The notes below the pieces were generated by a model. It made no database searches and was not told the DNA's origin. It saw only the letters and a list, made by a program, of their open reading frames with translations. The position numbers and the translations under genes are program-made. From Betaproteobacteria bacterium (GTDB taxonomy: Bacteria; Pseudomonadota; Gammaproteobacteria; Burkholderiales; SG8-39): 5,812 bases of DNA. The stretch is taken from assembly GCA_019509895.1 (NCBI GenBank), contig JAEKLK010000278.1:1-5812 (forward strand), written 5' to 3'. Each line of letters begins with the position of its first letter. Positions within the stretch are counted from its first letter, which is position 1. Positions 1 to 5,812 of this stretch are shown one piece after another.

Positions 1-566
1 AGCGTCGTCTTCTGGGCGAGCGCCGCCTGCTGCAGCGGCGCCAGCTCCGCTTGCGGCATGGCGGCATCGAAAAGCACCACCAGCCGCTGCAGGCGGGGCA
101 CCAGCTCGCGCACCAGCTCCAGGCGCTTCGCGTGCATCCGCGCCTCTAAAGGCGCCACACCGGTGACGCTGCCCTCCGGCTGCAGCGGATTGCGCACCAG
201 CGCCTGTACCGTGGCGTCGCTGACGGCGGCAAAGACCACCGGAATCGTGCGCGCGGCGCGCACCGCAACGCGTGCCGGTTCGTCCCCCGCGGCGAAGATG
301 ACGCTCGGCTTTCGCCGTACGAGCTCGGCCGCCAGCGCCGGCAGGCGCGCCGCCACGCCGCGCGCCGAGCGCTGCTCGATCCTAAGGTCCTCACCCTGCA
401 CATGGCCGAGCTCCTGTATGCCGTCGGAGAAGGCGCGGCTGAAGTCGTTCGGCAGCGCCTGCTCGTACAAGGCGCCCACCACCGGAACCTCGCGCCGGCG
501 CTGCGCCTGCAGACCGCCGGAGATTGCGGTCAGCGCGGCTGCGGCGAGGAAGCGACGCCGCTCCAC
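1..566 (-). CDS. ABC-type substrate-binding protein, Tat-type signal, 3' end cut by window edge
   Basis: This reading frame opens with GTG at 566-564, just after the ispH stop, and stays open for 188 codons to the window edge. An in-frame TAG at 575-573 rules out any earlier start. The N-terminus MERRRFLAAAAL is a short twin-arginine-like signal (R3-R4-R5-F6-L7), followed by an Ala-rich hydrophobic stretch and a plausible cleavage after A21 (LQA|Q). The mature part shows the pattern of the 'ABC_sub_bind' family (PF04392-like): VVGALYEQ, then SDGIQELGHVQGEDLRIEQR, RLPALAAELVRRKPSVIFAA, IPVVFAAVSDA and GSVTGVAPLEARMHAKRLEL. Family members are periplasmic or exported solute-binding proteins of about 300-330 residues, so roughly the last 40% is missing here. 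The substrate cannot be told from the sequence. The gap to ispH is only 6 bp and no strong Shine-Dalgarno is visible, which suggests co-transcription. I cannot see whether permease and ATPase genes follow. The family is confident; the start is fairly confident. Confidence 0.85.
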   Translation of the reverse strand, partial: MERRRFLAAAALTAISGGLQAQRRREVPVVGALYEQALPNDFSRAFSDGIQELGHVQGEDLRIEQRSARGVAARLPALAAELVRRKPSVIFAAGDEPARVAVRAARTIPVVFAAVSDATVQALVRNPLQPEGSVTGVAPLEARMHAKRLELVRELVPRLQRLVVLFDAAMPQAELAPLQQAALAQKTT

Positions 567-572
567 TCGACT

Positions 573-1505
573 CTAGCTCGGGCGCGAAGCGAGCTCGCGC
601 GGCAGCGTGAACTGCACGCGCTCGACGATGCCCTCGAGCGGCCGCACGCTCGCGGCGCCGAGCGCCTTCAGGCGCGCGATCACCTCGTTGACCAGCACTT
701 CCGGCGCCGATGCGCCGGCGGTGACGCCGACGCGACGCTTACCCGCGAGCCACTCCGGCCGCAGATCGGCCGCTGTATCGACCATGTACGCCTGCGCGCC
801 CATGTTTTCGGCCACTTCACGCAGGCGGTTGGAGTTGGAGCTGTTGGGCGAGCCGACCACGATCACCACCTCGCACTGCGGCGCCATGAACTTGACTGCG
901 TCCTGGCGGTTCTGCGTCGCATAGCAGATGTCGTCCTTCTTCGGGCCACGGATCGCCGGGAAACGCGCCCTCAGCGCGTCGATCATTGCCCGCGCGTCGT
1001 CGACCGACAGGGTGGTCTGCGTCACGTAGGACACCCGGGTCGGATCGCGCAGCTCGAGCTCGGCGACGTCCCCGAGCGTCTCGACCAGGTGCATGCCGCT
1101 CGACGACTGTCCCATCGTGCCCTCGGCCTCGGGATGGCCGCGGTGGCCGATCATGACGACCTCGCAGCCCTCGCGCAGCATCTTCTTCACCTCGATATGC
1201 ACCTTGGTGACGAGCGGACAGGTGGCGTCGAATACCCGCAGGCCGCGGCGCTCGGCTTCCGCCTGTACCGCCTTCGCCACGCCATGCGCGCTGAAGATCA
1301 CGGTCGCGCCGGGCGGCACCTCGTCCAGCTCCTCGACGAACACCGCCCCCTTGGCGCGCAGATTCTCGACCACGTAGCGGTTATGCACGATCTCGTGGCG
1401 TACGTAGATCGGCGCCCCGTGCAGCTCGAGCGCGCGCTCGACGATCTCGATGGCGCGCTCAACGCCGGCACAAAACCCTCTTGGATTGGCGAGTACGACT
1501 TCCAT
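573..1505 (-). CDS. ispH: 4-hydroxy-3-methylbut-2-enyl diphosphate reductase
   Basis: IspH (LytB) is a cytoplasmic [4Fe-4S] enzyme. It reduces HMBPP to isopentenyl and dimethylallyl diphosphate, the last step of the MEP isoprenoid pathway. The product is 310 residues, close to the 316 of E. coli. The three cluster cysteines are visible as C12 (NPRGFCAGV), C96 (FDATCPLVTKVH) and C194 (DDICYATQNRQ). The substrate-pocket residues are also present: H41 (HEIVHN), H74 (FSAHGV), H124 and E126 (GHRGHPEAEGT), TQTTLS near 162-167, SPNSSNSNRL near 219-228, and S266 in GASAPE. The ATG at 1505 (MEVVLANPRGFCAGV) is chosen because the family begins a few residues before RGFCAGV. The frame stays open upstream to 1610, but that stretch is Arg-rich and lies over the 3' end of the neighbouring hydrolase gene. 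The gene follows that hydrolase by 14 bp and precedes the substrate-binding gene by 6 bp. It appears intact. Confidence 0.97.
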   Translation of the reverse strand: MEVVLANPRGFCAGVERAIEIVERALELHGAPIYVRHEIVHNRYVVENLRAKGAVFVEELDEVPPGATVIFSAHGVAKAVQAEAERRGLRVFDATCPLVTKVHIEVKKMLREGCEVVMIGHRGHPEAEGTMGQSSSGMHLVETLGDVAELELRDPTRVSYVTQTTLSVDDARAMIDALRARFPAIRGPKKDDICYATQNRQDAVKFMAPQCEVVIVVGSPNSSNSNRLREVAENMGAQAYMVDTAADLRPEWLAGKRRVGVTAGASAPEVLVNEVIARLKALGAASVRPLEGIVERVQFTLPRELASRPS

Positions 1506-1519
1506 GGCGCCCGATTGTC

Positions 1520-2053
1520 TCACCCCGGTCGCCTGGCGTACGCGGCGTCGAAGGCCGCCTCGAGACGCGGATGGGCACCGCGCAGGCCATCGATCACCTG
1601 CTTTGCCCATTCAAAGTATTCCTGCCGCCGCGCGAGATCCCACTTTGCCGGGGGCCGCTCGGCCACGTCGCGCAGGTTGACGAGCTTGTCGGCCAGCTTC
1701 ACCAGCTTTGCCTCCCGACTGATGTTCGGTGCGTGCTCGATCTGCAGGCGCTTCCTCTCCGCCTTGGGCAGATGCTGGTCGTCGGTGACTTCGGCTACGA
1801 TGCGCGCGATGCGGGCGCCGAAGGCGGCGATGAGCTCCTCGTGCGTGGTGGCGGTGTCTTCGACCGTGTCATGCAGCAGGGCGGCGCACAGCACTTCGAT
1901 GTCGGTCACGCCGCCCTCGTTCACCAGCACGTCGGCGAGCGCGATCGGGTGGTTGATGTAGGGCGAGGCTTCTGCGTCCTTGCGCCGCTGATCGCGATGC
2001 TTGTGCGCAGCGAACGCGAGCGCCTTAAGAAGGAGCGCGAGCTCGCCCTTCAT
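1520..2053 (-). CDS. MESH1/SpoT-like small alarmone hydrolase (HD domain, stand-alone)
   Basis: This is a 177-residue single-domain HD phosphohydrolase that resembles the hydrolase half of RelA/SpoT and animal MESH1 (HDDC3, about 179 residues). Such proteins remove the 3'-pyrophosphate of (p)ppGpp using Mn2+; human MESH1 also dephosphorylates NADPH. The metal and catalytic residues are in place: H35 (YINHPI), H61-D62 with E65-D66 (LLHDTVEDT), and D122 (VKLADKLVNLRD). R24-K25 and N126 match the nucleotide-binding positions. Conserved MESH1 stretches EVTDDQHLPKAERKRLQIEH and EYFEWAKQVIDGLRG follow. No synthetase, TGS or ACT domain is present, so it is expected only to hydrolyse. The ATG at 2053 (MKGELALL) gives the family length. 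The frame continues upstream to 2176, but that part is Ser/Arg-rich and lies inside lspA. The gene overlaps the end of lspA by 29 bp. The family assignment is strong; the in vivo substrate is inferred. Confidence 0.92.
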   Translation of the reverse strand: MKGELALLLKALAFAAHKHRDQRRKDAEASPYINHPIALADVLVNEGGVTDIEVLCAALLHDTVEDTATTHEELIAAFGARIARIVAEVTDDQHLPKAERKRLQIEHAPNISREAKLVKLADKLVNLRDVAERPPAKWDLARRQEYFEWAKQVIDGLRGAHPRLEAAFDAAYARRPG

Positions 2054-2510
2054 GATGCACGAAGCCTTCGATGATGAGGACCGCCGCGCCGACCGTGATC
2101 GCGGAGTCGGCGACGTTGAACGCTGGCCAGTGCCAGCCCGCGGCATGGAAATCGAGGAAGTCGACCACCTGTCCATAACGCAAGCGGTCGATCAGGTTGC
2201 CGAGCGCGCCACCCAGAATCAGCGCGAGCCCGCTGCACAGGAGCCGGCGGCCGGGCGAGCGCACGAGGAGTGTACCGACGATGCCGATCGCCACTAGCGC
2301 GAAGCCGATGAGGAGCGGCGTCTGCCAGCCCGGCGCGTTGGAGAGAAGGCTGAAGGCGGCGCCTTTGTTATAGACGAGCACCATGTTGAAGAAGCTCGTC
2401 ACCTCTACCCGCTCGCCAAGCACCAAGTGTGCGAGCACGACTGCCTTGGTCGCCTGATCGGCGAGCACCACGGCCGCCGCGAGCACGAACCAGCGCCAGG
2501 CGCTACGCAT
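2025..2510 (-). CDS. lspA: Lipoprotein signal peptidase (signal peptidase II)
   Basis: LspA is an inner-membrane aspartyl protease. It cleaves the signal peptide from prolipoproteins after Lgt has added diacylglycerol to the lipobox cysteine. The product is 161 residues, the usual size. Four hydrophobic segments are visible at about 8-28, 66-83, 90-107 and 136-152. Signature blocks include ADQATK (D18), FNMVLVYNKGAAFSLL (N48 region), GNLIDRLRYGQVVDF and FNVADSAI. The catalytic aspartates are D117 (VVDF) and D135 (NVAD), with conserved N105 and D108 in GNLID. The ATG at 2510 overlaps the ileS stop by 8 bp (ATGCGTAG), a typical translational-coupling arrangement. The 3' end overlaps the hydrolase gene by 29 bp. 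The C-terminal tail (HHEGRARAPS) is short and polar, as expected for a cytoplasmic end. The gene appears intact. Confidence 0.97.
   Translation of the reverse strand: MRSAWRWFVLAAAVVLADQATKAVVLAHLVLGERVEVTSFFNMVLVYNKGAAFSLLSNAPGWQTPLLIGFALVAIGIVGTLLVRSPGRRLLCSGLALILGGALGNLIDRLRYGQVVDFLDFHAAGWHWPAFNVADSAITVGAAVLIIEGFVHHEGRARAPS
2065..2069 (-). promoter_or_regulatory. Possible ribosome binding site for the small alarmone hydrolase
   Basis: On the minus strand GAAGG occurs 11 bases before the ATG at 2053, inside the lspA coding region. It is the only Shine-Dalgarno-like run near this start and supports ATG 2053 over the frame's upstream extension. The spacing is somewhat long, so translation may instead depend on coupling with lspA. 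Confidence 0.35.
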
Positions 2511-5268
2511 ACGTGCGATGCTCGCCCGGGCCGTTCAGATTGAGCTCGCACCGCCCGCAGAGCGCTTCCTCGTTCACGTCGGCCCGGTAATGCCAGCAGC
2601 GCTCGCACTTGCGAAGCGTGCTCGGCCGCACCTCCACGCGCGGCGCGGGCGCGCGATGCACGCGCGCCGCCGAGGTGAGCATGACGAACTTGAGATCGTC
2701 GCCAAGGCTTGCCAGCACCTCGTAGTCGGCGCCGTCGGCATGGAAGTCGACCTCCGCCTGCAGCGAGGACCCGACCTTGCCGGCCGCGCGCAGCGTCTCG
2801 ATTTCCTTGCGCACCGGGTTGCGCAGCTCGCGCAGCCGGGCCCACTTCGCCATCAGCGCCGGCGCATCCGCGGGCTGCGGCAGCTCGTGCCAGGTATGGA
2901 AGAAGACGCTGTCGTCCTTCCTGCCGGTGAAGGCCTGCCAAAGCTCCTCGGCGGTGAACGACAGGACCGGCGCCATCAGCCGCACCAGGCTGTGCGTAAT
3001 GTGCCAGAGCGCCGTCTGCGCCGAGCGGCGCGCGACGGAATCGGCCTTGCACGTATAGAGCCGGTCCTTGAGGATATCGACGAAGAACGCGCCCAGGTCC
3101 TCCGAGCAGAAGGCCTGCAGGCGCTGCGCGACCAGGTGGAACTGATAGCGCTCGTAGTCTGCCATCAGCGCCGCCTGCATGTCGGCGGTCATGGCGAGTG
3201 CATAGCGGTCGATCTCGACCATGTCCTTCAGCGCAACCGCATCGCGCGCCGCGTCGAAGTCCGAGATGTTGGCGAGCAGAAAGCGCAGCGTGTTGCGGAT
3301 GCGCCGGTACGTCTCCACCACACGTTTCAGGATCTCGTCGGAGATGAACAGCTCGCCCGAATAGTCGGTGGTCGCCGTCCACAGCCGGAGGATCTCGGCG
3401 CCAAGCGTGCTCGACACCTGCTGCGGCACGACCACGTTGCCAAGCGACTTGGACATCTTGCGGCCCGCACCATCGACCACGAAGCCATGCGTGAGGAGCG
3501 CCTTGTACGGCGGCACGCGGTCGAGCATGCACGAGACGAGCAGCGACGAATGGAACCAGCCGCGATGCTGGTCGGACCCTTCGAGATAGAGGTCCGCCGG
3601 GAAGCGCGTATCGTCGCGGTGCGAGCCGCGCATGACGGTGAAGTGCGTCGAGCCGGAATCGAACCAGACGTCGAGCGTGTCGCGGCTCTTCTCGTACTGC
3701 GCCGCCTCGGCGCCGAGCAACTCCTCGGCCGTGACGCTCTGCCAGGCCTCGATGCCGTCCTTCTCCACGCGCTTCGCGACCTGCTCGAGCAGGTCCTGCG
3801 TGCGCGGATGCAGCGCGCCCGTTTCGCGATGCAGGAAGAAAGGCATCGGCACACCCCACTGCCGCTGACGCGAGAGCGTCCAGTCGGGACGGTTGGCGAT
3901 CATGCCGTGCAGGCGCGCCTGGCCCCACGCCGGGAAGAATGCCGTAGCCTCGATGCCGCGCAGCGCGGTGCTGCGCAGCGATTCCCCAGCGATCGGCTTG
4001 TCCATCGACGCGAACCATTGCGTCGTCGCGCGCAGGATGACGGGCGTCTTGTGCCGCCAGCAATGCATGTAGCTGTGGACGTAGACCTCGTTCGCCAGCA
4101 GCGCGCCTCGCTTCTCCAGCTCGGCGATGATCCTCGCGTTCGCCTCCCAGATCGACAGGCCGCCGAAAAGCTCGAGCGACGGTGCGAAGCGCCCGTCCGC
4201 CATCACTGGCGTCAGGATGTCCGCATCTTTCATCCCGTAGCGGCGGCACGACTCGAAATCCTCGACGCCGTAGGCCGGCGCCGAGTGCACGATGCCCGTG
4301 CCCGTATCGGTGGTGACGTACTCGCCGAGATAGACGGGCGCCGTCCGCTCGTAGAACGGATGCTTGAAGCGGATCTCCCCGAGCGCGCGGCCCTTGCAGC
4401 TCGCGAGCGTGCGGCCTTCGAGACCGTAGCGCTTGAGGCATGCTTCCTGGAGTTCGGCGGCTAGGATCAGCAGGCCCTTCGGTGTGTCGACCAGGTGGTA
4501 CGTGAGCTCCGGGTGCACATTCAGCGCCTGGTTGCCCGGCAGCGTCCACGGCGTCGTGGTCCAGATGACGGCGAAGCCGGGCTTCGCGATCTTCACGCCG
4601 AAGGCGCGCTCGAGCTTCTCCGGCTCGGCGAACGGGAAGCCGACATCGATCGCCGGATCCTTGCGGTCCTCGTATTCGACTTCCGCTTCGGCGAGCGCCG
4701 AGCCGCAGTCGAAGCACCAGTTGACCGGCTTCAGCCCGCGGTAGACGAAGCCGTTGGCGAGGATCCTGCCGAGCACGCGAATCTCGTTCGCCTCGGTGGC
4801 CGGATCCATCGTCAGATAAGGGTGCGCCCAGTCGCCGAACACGCCCAGGCGCTGGAAATCCTTCTTGTGGCGTTCGACCTGCTCGGCGGCAAAGGCGCGG
4901 CACAGGCGCTGCGTCTCCTGCGGCGGCAGGTTCTTGCCGTATTTCTTCTCGATCTGCACCTCGATCGGCATGCCGTGACAGTCCCAGCCTGGCACGTAGG
5001 GCGCGTCGAAGCCGGCGAGCGTTTTCGATTTGACGATGATGTCCTTCAGGATCTTGTTCATCGCCGTGCCGATGTGGATGTCGCCGCTCGCGTACGGCGG
5101 CCCGTCGTGCAGCACGAAGCGCGGCCGGCCCTTGGCGATGGTGCGCAGCCGGCGATAGACGCCTCTTTCGTCCCACTCCTTGACCCATTGCGGCTCCCGC
5201 CGGGCGAGATCGCCCCGCATCGGGAATGGCGTCTCCGGAAGATTGAGCGTGTCTTTGTAGTCAGCCAT
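2503..5268 (-). CDS. ileS: Isoleucyl-tRNA synthetase
   Basis: Cytoplasmic class I aminoacyl-tRNA synthetase that charges tRNA-Ile and edits mischarged valine. At 921 residues it is close to E. coli IleRS (938). In order: an N-terminal DYKDTLNLPETPFPMRG lead; the first signature at H65-I66-G67-T68 in DGPPYASGDIHIGT, where HIGH is usual; GWDCHGMPIE; the CP1 editing domain with WTTTPWTLPGN (W236, T237-T239), H328 (GTGIVH) and D337 (GVEDF); KMSKS at 604-608; and a C-terminal zinc finger with C888/C891 (KCERCWHY) and C904/C907 (CGRCELN). The C-terminal zinc motif marks the usual bacterial housekeeping form. ATG 5268 (MADYKDTLNLP) is preferred: a TTG at 5277 would add only three residues and no Shine-Dalgarno distinguishes the two. 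The start overlaps the ribF stop by 8 bp and the stop overlaps lspA by 8 bp. The gene is intact; the only oddity is the HIGT signature. Confidence 0.98.
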   Translation of the reverse strand: MADYKDTLNLPETPFPMRGDLARREPQWVKEWDERGVYRRLRTIAKGRPRFVLHDGPPYASGDIHIGTAMNKILKDIIVKSKTLAGFDAPYVPGWDCHGMPIEVQIEKKYGKNLPPQETQRLCRAFAAEQVERHKKDFQRLGVFGDWAHPYLTMDPATEANEIRVLGRILANGFVYRGLKPVNWCFDCGSALAEAEVEYEDRKDPAIDVGFPFAEPEKLERAFGVKIAKPGFAVIWTTTPWTLPGNQALNVHPELTYHLVDTPKGLLILAAELQEACLKRYGLEGRTLASCKGRALGEIRFKHPFYERTAPVYLGEYVTTDTGTGIVHSAPAYGVEDFESCRRYGMKDADILTPVMADGRFAPSLELFGGLSIWEANARIIAELEKRGALLANEVYVHSYMHCWRHKTPVILRATTQWFASMDKPIAGESLRSTALRGIEATAFFPAWGQARLHGMIANRPDWTLSRQRQWGVPMPFFLHRETGALHPRTQDLLEQVAKRVEKDGIEAWQSVTAEELLGAEAAQYEKSRDTLDVWFDSGSTHFTVMRGSHRDDTRFPADLYLEGSDQHRGWFHSSLLVSCMLDRVPPYKALLTHGFVVDGAGRKMSKSLGNVVVPQQVSSTLGAEILRLWTATTDYSGELFISDEILKRVVETYRRIRNTLRFLLANISDFDAARDAVALKDMVEIDRYALAMTADMQAALMADYERYQFHLVAQRLQAFCSEDLGAFFVDILKDRLYTCKADSVARRSAQTALWHITHSLVRLMAPVLSFTAEELWQAFTGRKDDSVFFHTWHELPQPADAPALMAKWARLRELRNPVRKEIETLRAAGKVGSSLQAEVDFHADGADYEVLASLGDDLKFVMLTSAARVHRAPAPRVEVRPSTLRKCERCWHYRADVNEEALCGRCELNLNGPGEHRTYA

Positions 5269-5812
5269 TGTTCGCAAAATACCGGCGTGCTTGCGCGACG
5301 TCTTGCGCGATCGCCGCGCGCAACGCCGGAAGACCTTCGAATTTCGCCTCGTCGCGCAGCTTTTTCAGGAAACGCACGCTCAGGCGCCGCCCATACAGAT
5401 CACCGACGCGCTCGAGCAAATGCACTTCGAGCAACGGAGTCGGCACGGGGTTCACGGTCGGGCGATAACCGAGGCTCGCGACCCCGGGACCGAAGCCCTC
5501 CACCTGCACGACGTAGATGCCCGCGAGCGGCGGTCGCTGCCGGAGGTGAATGTTGGCGGTGGGAAAGCCGAGATCCTGCCCGAGCTTCGCGCCATGGACC
5601 ACATGGCCGCCCAGCGTGTAAGGCCGGCCGAGCAAGCGCTCGGCGCGCGAAAAATCGCCTGCGGCGAGCGCGGCCCGCACGGCGGAGCTCGACACACGTT
5701 CGCTCTCAATGGCGACGTCATCCATCGATTCCAGCGCGAAGCCGTGGCCCTCGAGCGTGGCGAAATCGCCCTTGCGCTGCGCACCGAAGCGGAAATCGCG
5801 GCCGACGAGCAG
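5261..5812 (-). CDS. ribF: Bifunctional riboflavin kinase/FAD synthetase, 5' end outside the window
   Basis: RibF phosphorylates riboflavin to FMN and adenylylates FMN to FAD. The frame is open from the window edge to the TGA at 5263-5261, giving the last 183 residues of a protein usually about 310 long. Residues 1-46 of the fragment are the end of the adenylyltransferase domain: VGRDFRFGAQRKGD, followed by the SSSAVR motif (41-46), equivalent to the ISST-x-IR block. The riboflavin kinase domain follows. It has GRPYTLGGHVVHGAKLGQDL, the GFPTAN motif (82-87) that binds the nucleotide and metal, GIYVV (98-102), and NPVPTPLLEVHLL with the likely catalytic glutamate E129. It ends in FEGLPALRAAIAQDVAQARRYF. 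The ATG at 5725 is internal and not the start. The stop overlaps the ileS start by 8 bp, consistent with the widespread ribF-ileS pairing. The nucleotidyltransferase start and any upstream promoter lie outside the window. Confidence 0.96.
   Translation of the reverse strand: MLVGRDFRFGAQRKGDFATLEGHGFALESMDDVAIESERVSSSAVRAALAAGDFSRAERLLGRPYTLGGHVVHGAKLGQDLGFPTANIHLRQRPPLAGIYVVQVEGFGPGVASLGYRPTVNPVPTPLLEVHLLERVGDLYGRRLSVRFLKKLRDEAKFEGLPALRAAIAQDVAQARRYFANNG

Noticed and set aside
567..572. Possible terminator between ispH and the substrate-binding gene
   Set aside because: The gap is only 6 bp and no hairpin with a T-run was seen on the minus strand around it.
58..576. A 172-codon plus-strand open frame opposite the substrate-binding gene
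   Set aside because: It is Ser/Arg/Ala-rich with no motif, while the minus strand has a coherent solute-binding protein with a signal peptide.
1506..1519. Promoter or strong ribosome binding site before ispH
   Set aside because: The gap is 14 bp with only a weak GGG run, too little to support either call.
1506..1610. N-terminal extension of IspH to 1610
   Set aside because: The extra 35 residues are Arg-rich, lie over the end of the hydrolase gene, and are absent from the family, which starts shortly before RGFCAGV.
402..1961. A 519-codon plus-strand open frame antisense to ispH and the hydrolase gene
   Set aside because: It spans two well-supported minus-strand genes and reads as low-complexity His/Arg/Ala-rich sequence. 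It is a GC-driven artefact.
2054..2176. N-terminal extension of the HD hydrolase to 2176
   Set aside because: The added residues are Ser/Arg low-complexity sequence inside lspA. The start at 2053 gives the exact MESH1 size and residue numbering.
2518..4464. A 648-codon open frame on the plus strand antisense to ileS
   Set aside because: It is an antisense shadow of a GC-rich gene. Its composition is Arg/His/Leu-skewed with no recognisable domain or credible start context.
2405..5188. A 927-codon open frame on the minus strand overlapping ileS in another frame
   Set aside because: It is very rich in Arg, Ala and Gly, shows no family motifs, and is explained by high-GC codon bias in ileS, which has all IleRS signatures in its own frame.

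Overview
The window is a dense, GC-rich piece of bacterial chromosome (about two thirds G+C by eye). Every credible gene is on the minus strand. Reading in the direction of transcription, from the high-coordinate end to the low, the order is ribF (5' end off the window), ileS, lspA, a small MESH1/SpoT-like HD hydrolase, ispH, and the first part of an ABC-type substrate-binding protein that runs off the low-coordinate edge. The ribF-ileS-lspA-(...)-ispH order is a classic conserved housekeeping cluster of beta- and gammaproteobacteria. The G+C content and the flavour of the IleRS and of the substrate-binding family point to a betaproteobacterium or a close relative. That taxonomic call is an inference from recalled family features, not a search result.

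Region by region: 5812-5261 holds the last 183 residues of the bifunctional riboflavin kinase/FAD synthetase. 5268-2503 is a complete isoleucyl-tRNA synthetase of 921 residues. 2510-2025 is lipoprotein signal peptidase. 2053-1520 is a 177-residue stand-alone (p)ppGpp hydrolase-type HD protein. 1505-573 is IspH, the last enzyme of the MEP isoprenoid pathway. 566-1 is an exported substrate-binding protein with a probable twin-arginine signal, cut off after 188 codons.

The genes are packed almost without gaps. ribF/ileS and ileS/lspA each overlap by 8 bp, lspA and the hydrolase overlap by 29 bp, the hydrolase/ispH gap is 14 bp and the ispH/substrate-binding gap is 6 bp. No intergenic space is large enough for a terminator or an ordinary promoter, so the run is most simply read as one operon. 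Its functions are flavin cofactors, tRNA charging, lipoprotein maturation, alarmone turnover and isoprenoid precursors. No RNA gene, repeat array, mobile element or CRISPR was seen.

Most of the window is ordinary housekeeping. Two points deserve a second look. A MESH1-like small alarmone hydrolase sits between lspA and ispH, where many relatives carry the FKBP-type prolyl isomerase gene fkpB. The IleRS has HIGT in place of the HIGH signature. I saw no evidence for a wholly new system.
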